Positions 1-11,797 of a stretch of DNA of 64,000 nucleotides are shown here, in pieces. Position 1 is the first letter of the stretch, and each line of letters opens with the position of its first letter. Origin of the DNA: Salinimonas marina (GTDB taxonomy: Bacteria; Pseudomonadota; Gammaproteobacteria; Enterobacterales; Alteromonadaceae); contig NZ_CP064795.1 of the NCBI RefSeq assembly GCF_015644725.1, positions 1,982,501-2,046,500 on the forward strand, given 5' to 3'. The translations under genes and the position numbers were made by a program. The notes under the pieces are model-generated. The model saw nothing but the letters and a program-made list of their open reading frames with translations. It was not told the DNA's origin and did not search any database.

Positions 1-142
1 CAGCGTGTGTTTTAATAAATCGGCAATGGAAAATGGTACCCGGCTGGACTGTGCCGGAGGCTTTGGCGCCAGCGTGATGGTCACCGCTACCTTTGGGATG
101 ATGGCCGCCGCCAGCGTGGTCAACAAACTTACCCGTTCATAA
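1..142 (+). CDS. tcdA: tRNA threonylcarbamoyladenosine dehydratase TcdA, C-terminal fragment
   Basis: The window opens inside this gene; the reading frame starts at base 2 and stops at TAA 140-142, giving 46 C-terminal residues. They include LDCAGGFGASVMVTATFG, which matches the end of the E. coli TcdA (CsdL/YgdL) family. TcdA is an E1-like ATP-dependent enzyme that dehydrates t6A37 of tRNAs to the cyclic form ct6A. The adenylation domain lies outside the window, so no catalytic residue can be checked. A family-level match over a short tail: good but not absolute. Confidence 0.8.
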   Translation, partial: SVCFNKSAMENGTRLDCAGGFGASVMVTATFGMMAAASVVNKLTRS

Positions 143-174
143 TATCGATAATAAAAATTGTATCAGGAGCTCCA

Positions 175-582
175 ATGGAACAGCAGGAATTAAATACACT
201 CATGTCAGAGTCAGCCAAAGATGCCACCGTGGTTGCTCAGGAAGAATTCAATATTGAGCTGGATTACAGTCAGCAAAGTATCGCTCTGGTAGACGATCTG
301 CTGCTTTCGTTTATCGGGAAATATCAGGATAAAGCACTAGAAGACTCAGCGGTGTTCACCCTGTGTAATATATTTGGTGCGTATATCGGCGAAACTTACA
401 AACAACACGCCGGCGGTACCTGGCGCTACGATCAGACCGACCCGAAAGCGCCATTTGTGGTACTGGATTGCAAAGACCGTTCTTATGCATTTGCCGGAAT
501 TTGTTACGAACGCCTGGTCAATGACAGTCAGATCAGTGTTAAGTCTTATTTTGATAAGGCGTTACACGCCCACACTCAATAG
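175..582 (+). CDS. conserved-looking small acidic protein of unknown function
   Basis: A 135-residue protein with a well placed ribosome site (CAGGAG, 6 bases before ATG 175). It has no signal peptide or membrane segment and is acidic, with a helical N-terminal half and a C-terminal half containing GGTWRYD and a VVLDCKDRSYAF stretch. The arrangement (helical region, GxTW, then beta-like hydrophobic strands) suggests a small cytosolic domain of the DUF3806 kind, but I do not recognise it firmly. It follows tcdA by 32 bases in the same direction and may be co-transcribed. It converges with the DUF2919 gene, whose stop is 3 bases away. No function is proposed. Confidence 0.7.
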   Translation: MEQQELNTLMSESAKDATVVAQEEFNIELDYSQQSIALVDDLLLSFIGKYQDKALEDSAVFTLCNIFGAYIGETYKQHAGGTWRYDQTDPKAPFVVLDCKDRSYAFAGICYERLVNDSQISVKSYFDKALHAHTQ

Positions 583-585
583 TTT

Positions 586-1074
586 TCAGGCAGCTGTCCG
601 TTTGTTCCAGTCGGCAAGCATGTGTTTGATATGAAGGCTTTTAATACCGCTCCATAACAACAGCACCAGACTCACTAACTGCGCTGCCAGCATGGCGTGA
701 AACTGCCAGTGACTTAAGAGCAGCTGCTGGAGTACCAGGGCACTGCTGGCGATAACGCCCAGCAGGCCTAATGGTTTGAGCAACCACAGCCAGCCAAACC
801 ATTGCCTGGTCCACAACCGCTGACGATTTCCAATTAATAACAACACCAGAATAAACGGCACGCTGCCAATCAGTTTCAGCCCTAATAGCTGTGGTTGTGG
901 GTAGAACAGCTTCAGCAACAAGGTGGTATGCTGCATGCTCACCAGCGCAAATACAAAAATCAACCAGTCTATGCTGTTAATCAATAGCAGGGTGTACAAC
1001 CAAACGGGCGGCTTGATAACACCTGCTTCATCGTAGCATTTCAGGGGTAAGGGTAACGAGGGCATAGACTTCAC
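586..1074 (-). CDS. DUF2919 family inner-membrane protein (YfeZ-like)
   Basis: This 162-residue protein starts with a short cytosolic leader containing YDEAGVIKPP, followed by about four hydrophobic segments (roughly residues 25-45, 65-82, 92-118 and 126-145). The leader motif followed by membrane helices is the pattern of the DUF2919/YfeZ family, whose function is unknown. It stands alone on the minus strand, with about 130 bases between it and the Kelch gene. Membrane location is clear from the sequence; the family call rests on the N-terminal motif. Confidence 0.75.
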   Translation of the reverse strand: MKSMPSLPLPLKCYDEAGVIKPPVWLYTLLLINSIDWLIFVFALVSMQHTTLLLKLFYPQPQLLGLKLIGSVPFILVLLLIGNRQRLWTRQWFGWLWLLKPLGLLGVIASSALVLQQLLLSHWQFHAMLAAQLVSLVLLLWSGIKSLHIKHMLADWNKRTAA

Positions 1075-1203
1075 AACAACACAGGCGACGGCGCCCTATA
1101 GTAATGGCTTAGTGATAAAAAACAATCCATTGTATGGCCTGATAAGGGGCAAGGCCCCACAATTGGGTAACGCTGGCAGCACTGTGCCTAAGCATCAGCG
1201 CCC

Positions 1204-2202
1204 CTACTTCATACTGGTAAACTGACTCACCACCTTGCTGGTCTTGTTGGCACCGGCTTCACTGGCGCCGCCAATGAGCCAGATTTTTCCCTGATACGTG
1301 ACTGCGCCCAGGCCATGTCGGGGTACCGGCATGACCGACACTTCATGCCAGTTTTGTTTTTGCAAATCATAGCGCCAGACTTCGGTAAAGACATCGCCGC
1401 CATCAATGAAATGCTCGCCTCCGAACACAAAAATACTATGCCGGTACAAGACGCAGGCCAGTCCCGCCCGTTCCTGTGGCAAGGGTTCGCCGGTTCGCCA
1501 TGAGTCGGTCGTGGCATTGTATATTTCATGTACGCTGAGATTGCCGCCTTGCACCTGCCGGCCACCAATAACATGCACCTGTTGTTGGTACGTCACGGCG
1601 CAAGCGCTGTTTCTTGGGGTGGGCATGGAGGCGGCGGTATTCCAGATATCGGCATCAGGATCATAGACGCCATGCCAGTCAGAATCGGTATGATCATGCC
1701 ACAACCCGTTGGCTTCAGACTTGGGGCTGCGCCCGCCAATAACATGGATTTTGTCATCGAGCACCACCGCGGTGGTTTCAGCAATGGGTTTTGGCATGGG
1801 TGTTTTGCTTTGCCACTGGCCGGTATGTTGATCTAATACCAATACCGCGTCATTGTTGGTCCACTGCCCGCGCGCTGACTCAACAAAGCCGCCTAACAGC
1901 CACAGGTTATCGGCAAATGGCACCAGCATGGCATGGTGCCGTGGTTCCGGTAGCGGCGCAATCTGTTGCCAACGACCCGCTTTATAGACAGTCACCCGGT
2001 CGGATACGTCTAGCTGCCTGTCGCCCTGGGCCAGACCGCCAGCCACAAAAATGGCCTCATCAAGGACCGCCGGATAAATTTCCTGCACGGCAAAAGGCAA
2101 TGCCGGGCCCGCCGACCAGCGATATTCAGGCTGGGGCGTCGGGGCTGCAACTGCCTGGCCCATAAGGGTGAGCAAGGCGATTGGCAACGCCCGGATCACC
2201 AT
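1204..2202 (-). CDS. exported Kelch-repeat beta-propeller protein
   Basis: A 332-residue protein with an N-terminal signal peptide (MVIRALPIALLTLMGQAVAA, cleavage likely after AVAA). Six Kelch units are visible by their double-glycine signatures: VAGG, LLGG, VIGG, VIGG, VFGG and LIGG, spaced about 50 residues, so the whole mature protein should fold as a six-bladed propeller. Periplasmic Kelch proteins include the sialic acid mutarotase NanM and various binding proteins; nothing here identifies a ligand and no sialic acid genes are nearby. It overlaps the preceding SDR gene by 7 bases, so it is the last gene of the kdsB-side operon and probably translationally coupled. Confidence 0.85.
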   Translation of the reverse strand: MVIRALPIALLTLMGQAVAAPTPQPEYRWSAGPALPFAVQEIYPAVLDEAIFVAGGLAQGDRQLDVSDRVTVYKAGRWQQIAPLPEPRHHAMLVPFADNLWLLGGFVESARGQWTNNDAVLVLDQHTGQWQSKTPMPKPIAETTAVVLDDKIHVIGGRSPKSEANGLWHDHTDSDWHGVYDPDADIWNTAASMPTPRNSACAVTYQQQVHVIGGRQVQGGNLSVHEIYNATTDSWRTGEPLPQERAGLACVLYRHSIFVFGGEHFIDGGDVFTEVWRYDLQKQNWHEVSVMPVPRHGLGAVTYQGKIWLIGGASEAGANKTSKVVSQFTSMK

Positions 2203-2855
2203 GGCAAACGCTCGCCATTGGCATGCATAAAGCAGCCGGTGGTGTCGATACTTAACTCATCGAGACGGGCCATCAGCCCCTTCGCACTGGTTTGTGCATC
2301 GATATCCCCGGCGTTATTCACCATTTCTGTCTGTACAAATCCAGGGTGCAGTAACGCTACCGCAATGCCCTGGTCTTTCAGATCGTTTGCCATCGACACA
2401 CCAAGCGCATTTAGTGCCGCCTTAGACATGCGGTAGCCATAATACCCGCCGGAGCCATTATCTCCCATCGACCCCATGCGGCTGGTTATAAAGCCGATTT
2501 TGCTGCCCCGCTGCAGATTGCCCAGAAGGCACTGTGTTAATAACAGGGGCCCTAATGCATTCACCCGGTATTGGTAATCAATAGTGTGAGGATCCCAGTT
2601 ATTGAGGGTTTCATTACCTAATACCCCGGCGTTGTTAATCAACACATCGATTTTAGTGTTTTTAAGCACACTCAGCGACTCTTTAAGCTGCTCGTGACGG
2701 GATAAATCAATTCCGCAGTGCACCTGCGCGCCGCTTTTATTAAGCTCATCGCTGCTATTACGGCACAACGCTATCACATTGTCCTTGCGAGCCAGGTAGG
2801 CCTTAGTCAGTGCCAACCCGATTCCACGATTTGCACCTGTGATCACAATGTTCAT
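2196..2855 (-). CDS. short-chain dehydrogenase/reductase, CsgA/sniffer-like
   Basis: This 219-residue SDR carries the N-terminal cofactor motif TGANRGIG (residues 6-13), an NNAG motif near residue 90, and a catalytic YxxxK written YRMSK in the fold's usual position. Its length and TGANRGIG start resemble small sniffer/CsgA-type carbonyl reductases rather than FabG. It lies 23 bases downstream of kdsB and overlaps the Kelch gene, so it appears to be a late addition to the lipid A/Kdo operon. The substrate is unknown; no sugar-nucleotide specificity can be read from the sequence. Confidence 0.85.
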   Translation of the reverse strand: MNIVITGANRGIGLALTKAYLARKDNVIALCRNSSDELNKSGAQVHCGIDLSRHEQLKESLSVLKNTKIDVLINNAGVLGNETLNNWDPHTIDYQYRVNALGPLLLTQCLLGNLQRGSKIGFITSRMGSMGDNGSGGYYGYRMSKAALNALGVSMANDLKDQGIAVALLHPGFVQTEMVNNAGDIDAQTSAKGLMARLDELSIDTTGCFMHANGERLPW

Positions 2856-2878
2856 CCGGATTCTCCTTGCACTTTAAT

Positions 2879-3640
2879 CTACAAAACACGCAACAGACGC
2901 GCTAAATCTTCAGGGGTATCAATCCCGGCTTCAGGGGTTTCACGGGCAATATCCACATGGATTTTATCGCCGTACCACAGCGCCCGAAGCTGTTCCAGCG
3001 ATTCATAATTTTCCAGCATGCTGGCGGCATAACGCACATACTGACCTATATACTGTGCCCGATAGGCATATATACCAATATGGCGAAGATAATCTGTTGG
3101 ATTGATCTGCTCGCTGGATTCGAGCATGGCGGCGCGATGAAACGGGATGGCTGATCGCGAAAAATACAAAGCGTGGTGCAGATGGTTACGCACGACCTTA
3201 ACCATATTGGGGTTCAGGACATCCTCAGCGCTGGTAAAAGGGGTTGCCAGGGTGGCCATGGCAAGTTGTGTGTGACTGGCCAGATTATCGGCCACCTGGC
3301 GAATATTTTTTGCCGGCACAAAAGGCTCGTCGCCCTGCACATTGACGATAGGGATATCGTCTTCAAGTTGCAGAATATCCACTACCTCGGCAAGGCGTTC
3401 GGTACCTGAATTATGGTTAGCTCTGGTCAGACATACTTCGCAGTGTTGTTCGGCCACCGTGGCGATACGTTTATCGTCGGTGGCCACCACAATACGCTCT
3501 GCCCCCGCTTCTTTGGCCCTGGCGATCACATGGGCGATCATCGGCTGACCTTTAATGTCAGCCAGCGGCTTCCCGGGAAACCGGGTGGAACCATAGCGAG
3601 CGGGAATTATTACGGTAAATGTTGTTGCCGGGTCGCCCAT
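2879..3640 (-). CDS. kdsB: 3-deoxy-manno-octulosonate cytidylyltransferase
   Basis: KdsB activates Kdo with CTP to give CMP-Kdo, the donor for the first sugars added to lipid A. The 253-residue length is normal. The nucleotide-binding start [15 protein letters not shown] (about residues 12-26) and the VQGDEPF metal/nucleotide motif near residue 100 are intact. The gene overlaps the stop of the Trm112-like gene by one base. The order lpxK, Trm112-like, kdsB matches the E. coli ycaI-msbA-lpxK-ycaQ-ycaR-kdsB locus, minus ycaQ. Confidence 0.97.
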   Translation of the reverse strand: MGDPATTFTVIIPARYGSTRFPGKPLADIKGQPMIAHVIARAKEAGAERIVVATDDKRIATVAEQHCEVCLTRANHNSGTERLAEVVDILQLEDDIPIVNVQGDEPFVPAKNIRQVADNLASHTQLAMATLATPFTSAEDVLNPNMVKVVRNHLHHALYFSRSAIPFHRAAMLESSEQINPTDYLRHIGIYAYRAQYIGQYVRYAASMLENYESLEQLRALWYGDKIHVDIARETPEAGIDTPEDLARLLRVL

Positions 3641-3831
3641 TACTGCTTGTCCTGTTGTTCCTGTGATAACGGCTGTGCTTCACTTTCAATCAAAACCGGA
3701 ATACCGTCGCGTACCGGGTAAGCAAGCCGGTCAAAGCGGCAGATTAGCGACTGTTTGTCTTCGCCCATTGCCAGTTTGCCTTTACACACAGGACAAGCCA
3801 GTACATCGAGCAATTTAATATCAAAAACCAT
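3640..3831 (-). CDS. ycaR: Trm112 family protein (YcaR-like)
   Basis: A 63-residue protein beginning [20 protein letters not shown], with a CPVC zinc-binding pair at the N-terminus and the typical short Trm112 fold ([15 protein letters not shown]). The second cysteine pair of classical Trm112 proteins is reduced to one cysteine here, as is common in bacterial YcaR-type members. Bacterial members sit between lpxK and kdsB in many gammaproteobacteria; their role is not settled. Confidence 0.92.
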   Translation of the reverse strand: MVFDIKLLDVLACPVCKGKLAMGEDKQSLICRFDRLAYPVRDGIPVLIESEAQPLSQEQQDKQ

Positions 3832-3846
3832 GTTATCTGTTCCTTT

Positions 3847-4856
3847 TCACAAAAAACCGTGTCGGCTTAACTTTGTGTCTAACTGTTGATAAAAAGCAGC
3901 GGGCAATTGCGCCGATACTTTCAGGTACCAGCAATCTGAATGCGCAAAAGGTGCTACTTTCACCGCGTCTTTTTCGGTCATAAGCACCGGACCGTCCGGG
4001 ATATCCTGCTTGCTATACTGATAATGGTCAGCAAACGGGGTCTGGGTCTGGGTAGTGATACCCAACGCCGCAAGCTGGTCAAAAAAACGCTGTGGGTTAC
4101 CGATACCGGCCAGAGCGTGTACCGGTAACTGGCGCGCCACAAAGTCATCTACGGCGCAGCTCACTGTCGGGTCCTGGACACTGAGGATCTGACCGGCCGC
4201 CAGCTGCATGGGGTACTGCGCCGTGGCCACCCCAGTAAACGGGCTGATTCAAATTGCTGCACATTATGCAAAATCAAATCAACAGTATCGAGCCGCCAAA
4301 CACCTTCTCGCAGCGGCCCCATTGGCAGCAGACGGCCATTGCCAAAGCGGCGTTCGTCCATAACCACGATTTCCATATCCCGCTGCAAGGCATAATGCTG
4401 CAAACCATCATCACAAATAATGACATTGCACTGATGCTTCTCACTCAGCCACTGGGCGCCTCTGGCTCTGACCGGGTCGATGACCACTGGCAAGCCGGTG
4501 CGTACTGCCATCAACTGTGGCTCATCCCCTACTTTGGCAGCGCTATCCTGACTGCGCACAGTATGGGGGAAAGCCGTGGCGCTACCACCGTACCCGCGAC
4601 TGAGTATGCCTGGCCTGAGCCCCTGTTTATGCAGGTATTCGGCCAACTCTATCACTACCGGGGTTTTGCCGTTGCCCCCCACGCTGATATTGCCCACAAT
4701 AATAATAAAACAGCCATCAGGCCGGGCGCTGGTTTTAAACCCGGCTTTAAACAGATAGCGCCGGCTGGCACTAAGGACGGCGAATAACATCGTAAGCGGC
4801 CATAACAACCACAACCACCATCGGCGCCGATACCAGGCGCGTTCTAGCATGCTCAT
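3847..4856 (-). CDS. lpxK: tetraacyldisaccharide 4'-kinase LpxK (one-base frameshift)
   Basis: LpxK phosphorylates the 4' position of the lipid A disaccharide at the inner membrane. The N-terminal part (4856 down to about 4234) has the membrane-anchor helix WWLWLLWPLTM, the P-loop VGNISVGGNGKTPV and CDDGLQH. The C-terminal part resumes one frame over with VATAQYPMQL and runs to 3847. Adding one G to the minus-strand run opposite CCCC at 4230-4233 restores a single 336-residue protein of normal length. LpxK is essential in relatives, so a base-calling error is more likely than a pseudogene. It is followed by the Trm112-like gene and preceded by msbA. Confidence 0.92.
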
Positions 4857-4866
4857 TCAGGCCCCC

Positions 4867-6614
4867 TTAAGATTTTTCACCGAACTGCAGAGCATGCAAC
4901 TGGTAATAAGGGCCTTTATTTTCTAACAGTTCATGATGTCGACCGCGCTCAATAATCTCGCCCTGTTCCACCACCATAATCTGGTCCGCCGACTCAATGG
5001 TCGACAAACGGTGTGCTACCACCAGACTGGTGCAGGATTTTTGCAGTTTTTCTAAGGCATCCTGTATCAGTCGTTCTGACTCAGTGTCCAGTGCCGACGT
5101 TGCTTCATCTAATATAAGAATAGGCGCTCGTGCCAAAATTGCTCTGGCGATAGCAATCCGCTGACGCTGCCCGCCAGACAACATCAGCCCGTTTTCGCCA
5201 ACAATGGTATCCATTCCTTCTGGCAACGCCTCCACAAACTCAAGCACATGGGCCATGCGTGCCGCTTCGTGAATGTCGGCGTTGGTTACCGACTCATTGG
5301 CCCCATAGGCAATGTTGTTCGCGATGGTGTCATTGAATAACACCACATGTTGTGAAACCAGGGCAAATTGCCGACGCAAGGACTTAAGCTCGATATCCTG
5401 TAAAGGCACACCATCGATTAACACCTTACCCTGCTGCGCCGTATAAAAGCGGGTCATCAAGGCTGAGATGGTGGACTTACCGCTACCTGAACGTCCTACC
5501 AGCGCCACGGTCTGCCCCGGACTGGCGCTGAACGAAATATTCTTCAGGGCCGGTGTTGACTTACCCGGGTAGGTAAATGTCACTTCCTCAAATTCAATTT
5601 TGCCCTTAGCCCGATCAAGCTCAGTGCTACCGTAGTTATCTTCATTATTGGTGTCGAGGATTTCAAAGATACTGCTACAGGCGGCCATGCCTTTTTGAAA
5701 CTGGTTGTTCACTGTGGTTAGCTGTTTCAGCGGCTTTAACAGCATCACCATATAAAACACCACGCTGACAAAGGTCCCGGCAGTCAAATCTTCCATCATT
5801 GAGGGCATACTGGCCAGATACAAGACAAAAGCTAACGCAATTGAGGCGATAACCTGGATAGATGAGACACTTAAAATCTGGGTGACATTAAGCTTCATGT
5901 TCTGCTGACGATTGTGATTATTTTTGGCTTCAAACCGATCCTGCTCAATCTGTTGCCCCCAAACATCAGAATGACTTTGTGTCCCTTTACCGCCTGTTCC
6001 ACCGCTGCCGTCACGGTGCCCATCGACTGCTGAATGTTACGACTGACCTTACGAAAACGCTTACTGACGACGGTGACAATCACCGCGACCACAGGCCCAA
6101 TCAATAAGAAAATCAGGGACAATTGCCAGGAATAATAGAACATCACAATTAATAAGCCGATCACCAGCGCACCTTCACGAACCAGGGTCAGGAACGCTTT
6201 GCCTGCTGCCGCCGCCACCTGTTCGGTGTCGTAGGTTACTTTACTGATCAGACTGCCCACCGCCTGGGTATCATGGAACGACACCGGCAGGTGTAAATAC
6301 TTTTCAAACAATTGCTGGCGCATCCGCATCACAACCTTGGCGCCGATCCAGTTCAGCGTATAGGTGCCCATAAAATTAAAGATGCCGCGCAAAATAAACA
6401 GCGGCACAATGGCATAGGCCGCCACCCGCAAAAAGGCGCTATCGTTGTTGGACAGAGACTCATCAATTAAGGTTTTAAGGTGGGCCACCACATAGGTATC
6501 CAGGGCGGAGTAGCCCACCATGCCCACAATTGCGACGGCAAATTCGAGTTTATAATGACGCAGATAGCCCATGAAACGCTTAATCTGGCTTCCCGAATAA
6601 TCTGTTTGTTGCAT
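4867..6614 (-). CDS. msbA: lipid A export ABC transporter MsbA (one-base frameshift)
   Basis: MsbA flips lipid A-core across the inner membrane. The N-terminal piece holds the transmembrane helices and ends in KGHKVILMFGG; the C-terminal piece carries the last helices and the full nucleotide-binding domain: Walker A GRSGSGKST, signature LSGGQRQR, Walker B ILILDEATSALD and the AHRLST switch. One missing base in the run opposite CCCCC 5956-5960 separates them; restoring it gives GGQQIEQDRFEAKNN and a 582-residue protein. I place the start at ATG 6614 because GAGGTGA lies 12 bases before it, while it abuts the upstream ATG at 6623. lpxK follows 10 bases later. Confidence 0.93.
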
Positions 6615-6729
6615 GTAATTCATTCACCTCAATAAATATCCGCTTTAGTGTACCTGTTTGCAGCAAAATTTAATAATCTGAGACCTCACTTTCTTGCTTT
6701 TTGTCGGTTTAGTGCACACCCCGTTAATC

Positions 6730-9101
6730 TCAGCTATCAGGCCATACCCGGCTCTGACTACCCGGGTGATACCAACGGCTTAGCATTTTTTCGGCACTGG
6801 TTAGGTGCACTCCCGTGGTCGCGCCGAACGTGAAACGAAGATAACCGCTAACCGCAGTGTTATGCATTTGACTGCCTTGCTGGCGATAGCGGCGCATTAC
6901 TTGCGGCGCCGGAAAGTTCCAGCGGTTATGGCGAGCGGTGGTGAACACCACGTGTTGCGGGTCCACCGTCTTAACGAACATCCTACCTGAAGACGTTTTG
7001 CTGCCATGATGGGGCGCAATAAGAACCGTTACCGGACTTAGTATATCGGCATACAGCAGCGCATATTCGGCGCTACGTTCGATATCGGCGGCAATCAGTA
7101 CCCAGTCCTTGCCAGCGCCAATTCGTAATACACAGGAATGGTTGTTGTCATCAATGGTATTCCCCGGTAACGGCCAGAGCGCCTCGATGGTAAGACCCTG
7201 CCAGTGCCTGATAAACCCTCGCTGACACTGTTGCCGGGCAGTGATAACCGGCTGGCGGAACTGCCACTGTTCACGGGCGGCTTCAATATCTGGCAGTCCG
7301 CCGGCATGATCATTATCAAAATGGCTGATAAATACCTCATGCAATTGCTTTATATTGAGATAGTGCATAACTGGGGCGACCTGACGGCTAAAGGTACTAA
7401 CGCCATAGGGCTGGCCGGCCCCGTGTCGATAAGAATTGCATGGCGGCCGCGACTGATTAGCAGGGCGCTACCCTGCCCCACATCCACCACATGCAAATAC
7501 CAGTGTTGATAATTAAAACTCACCGGGCTTAATAGCAGCGGGACCAGCAACATGCTGGCAAACCGTTTTCTGAATACAAACGGCGGACATAGGATGATGG
7601 TCAGCGCCAGAACCAGTGCCACCAGCACCCCCTTCGTTAAATGCACCGACGCCGCGCCGGGCATAACCTCCTGCAGGTTCTGTAACAGTCCAACCAACCG
7701 CCCCAGCAGATCATCAAACAGATATAGCGGGCCGCTAATAAAGCCGCGAGTCACAAAATATAGTAAGGTCGCCAGTAAACCTAACGGCAGCAACAAGCTG
7801 ATAATGGGTAAAATAAGCAGGTTGAACAGTGGCGCCGCTAACGGCAGAATCTCAAAAAAGCCCAGCGTGGCGGGAACCAGTGCCAGCGATAATGCTACCT
7901 GTAACGTTATCATCCAGATGAGTTTAGAGGTAAAGCGGTTCAGAACAGGTGCAGCCCGCCAGTGGATAAGCCAGAGCCACAATACTGCACCTAGGCTCAG
8001 ATACAGGCTGCTGCCATACACTGAAAACGGAAATACCAGAATACATACCAGCAGCATGCACAGGATCAGGGCGGGGTTGGATAGCTGCAACCGGCTTTGC
8101 TGAGCGACCACAAACAATATGATCAGCAACAACGCCCGGGTCACCGGCAGTTGCCAGTTGGCCAGAGCGGTGTAAGCCAGGGCGGCGCCAAGGGTAAGCA
8201 GCAACACCACCGGGCGCAGATTGGGTTGCCGGCCGGTGCGGGCCGCCAGCCATATGACCGGCAGGTATCCTACCCTGGCCAGCAACGCTGCCCACCCGGC
8301 GATAATCGCTAAATGCATTCCCGAAATACTAAAAATATGAGCCGTACCGGTTTGTTGCAATAGCTGCCAGTCCGGGCGTTCGAGTAGCTGCCGGTAGCCG
8401 GTTAATAAGGCCAGGGTCCATTTTTTATTAGGCAACGACACCATCATCAGTTCATCGGTAACGCTTTGATGCAGCGTCTCAGGGGCGTTATAGGCCATCT
8501 GCAGCACCGCTTTTACCTGTCCGGTGTAAACGACTTTTTGGCTTAATCGCAGGCGCGCGGTATCTGCGGCCCCCGGATTACGTAAACTGCGTACCGGCTT
8601 CAACCGCGCCTGAATCCGGGCCGAGGTGCCAGGCTGAGGACACCCAGGATAAGCCTGCCAGTAAAGTATCACTTTGGGCCTGAGCCAGGCCGATACGAGC
8701 TGGCGACTGTGTAAGCGGGCGGTAACCCGACACTGTTCAGACAATTTTATTCTGGTACTGTGCAAAACCGTGATGTTAATCAGCTTATCTTGCTTAAAAT
8801 TAACAGATGGTTGTTGCCAACCGACATACCAATACCCTAAACTCGCCATCCATAACGCGCCAAGCAACAGACCACTGATACCGGTCAGGACAAAATTACG
8901 GTAATCCGATGGCAAACCATTTTGCCTGCTTGCAGGTACAAAGAGACAGTCGCGGGCGCAATGCCGATAAATCAGCTGACCGCCGGTTACCAGTAACCAG
9001 CAGCCAGCTAATAGCAACGGATGAGGTAAAACAGGCCAGATAACCGCTGAGAGCGAGGCGATGCAAAAACATGTCATCCAAAGGGTGGTATGCTTGATCA
9101 T
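6730..9101 (-). CDS. comEC: competence/DNA uptake channel protein ComEC/Rec2 (one-base frameshift)
   Basis: ComEC forms the inner-membrane channel for single-stranded DNA in natural transformation. The first part (9101-7409) holds the N-terminal membrane and OB-like region, the competence domain with many helices, including GTAHIFSISGMHL, and the start of the beta-lactamase-like domain (VDVGQGSALL, IDTGPAS). The second part carries FISHFDNDHAGG and APHHGSKTSS, the metal-site motifs of that domain. The frame breaks at GGG 7408-7410; one added base gives GPASPYGVSTFSRQ and a 790-residue protein. comEC-msbA-lpxK order is conserved in enterobacteria (ycaI). It is divergent from the DUF2062 gene. 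Confidence 0.9.
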
Positions 9102-9141
9102 TGTATAGCCCGGTAGCGTGAACGTGGTGTTTAATCCAGTT

Positions 9142-9672
9142 ATGCCAAGAAAATTTATTAAACGATTTTTGCCGGATCACCAGTCCATCAAACGCAACAA
9201 AGCGTTGAAGATGTTTGGAACCGTGCTACACGAGCCTAATCTTTGGCACCTTAACCGGCGTTCGGCTCGCGGTGCGTTTGGCATCGGATTGTTTTTTGCA
9301 TTCTGGCCAGTGCCGTTTCAAATGTGGTTGTCAGCGGCCACCGCAATCCCTTGTCGGGCCAATCTGCCGTTGTCGGTGGCCACGGTCTGGATCACTAATC
9401 CGTTCACCATACCCCCGATATTCTACGCTGCTTATAAAGTGGGAACGACTGTACTTGGGGCCGAACCGACCCATTTTGAATTTCAGTTCAGCTGGCAATG
9501 GGTCGTAGAAAGTCTGAGCACCATTGGCCCGGCCTTTTTGGTAGGGTGTGCCATTTGCTCTATTGCGGCGGGACTTGTGGGTTATTTTGGGTTGAATATG
9601 GTGTGGCGTTTTTCGGTACAAAAAGCCTGGGATGCCCGGCGTCAGGCCCGGGCCGAGAATAACAGCCGTTAA
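9142..9672 (+). CDS. DUF2062 domain membrane protein
   Basis: I choose ATG 9142 (MPRKFIKRFLPD) because DUF2062 proteins of gammaproteobacteria start this way; the frame is open upstream to 9118 but gives unrelated residues. The 176-residue protein then reads LHEPNLWHLNRRSARGAFGIGLF, the family hallmark, with about three hydrophobic segments (FFAFWPVPFQMWLSAA, the region around FTIPPIFYAAY, and FLVGCAICSIAAGLVGYFGL). Function unknown. It is divergent from comEC and converges with ligA, with a strong hairpin between them. Confidence 0.88.
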   Translation: MPRKFIKRFLPDHQSIKRNKALKMFGTVLHEPNLWHLNRRSARGAFGIGLFFAFWPVPFQMWLSAATAIPCRANLPLSVATVWITNPFTIPPIFYAAYKVGTTVLGAEPTHFEFQFSWQWVVESLSTIGPAFLVGCAICSIAAGLVGYFGLNMVWRFSVQKAWDARRQARAENNSR

Positions 9673-9675
9673 TGA

Positions 9676-9703
9676 CCTGGCCCTGCGGCTATGTAGGGCC
9701 AGG
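9676..9703. terminator. hairpin between convergent DUF2062 gene and ligA
   Basis: Nine-base perfect arms CCTGGCCCT and AGGGCCAGG flank a 10-base loop, starting just after the DUF2062 stop and ending 6 bases from the ligA stop. Neither side has a strong T run, so it may act as a bidirectional, weak terminator or 3'-end protector. Confidence 0.55.
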
Positions 9704-9708
9704 CGTGA

Positions 9709-11754
<2,046 letters not shown>

Positions 11755-11762
11755 TTAAAATG

Positions 11763-11786
11763 AAAAAGCCACCCGTGTGGATGGCT
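11763..11786 (-). terminator. rho-independent terminator after zipA
   Basis: Read on the minus strand: AGCCATCC, loop ACAC, GGGTGGCT (8 pairs including one G-T wobble), then TTTT. It lies between the zipA stop (11798) and the ligA start (11745), so ligA is probably only partly expressed by read-through or has its own promoter. Confidence 0.75.
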
Positions 11787-11797
11787 CTGGACTAAGG

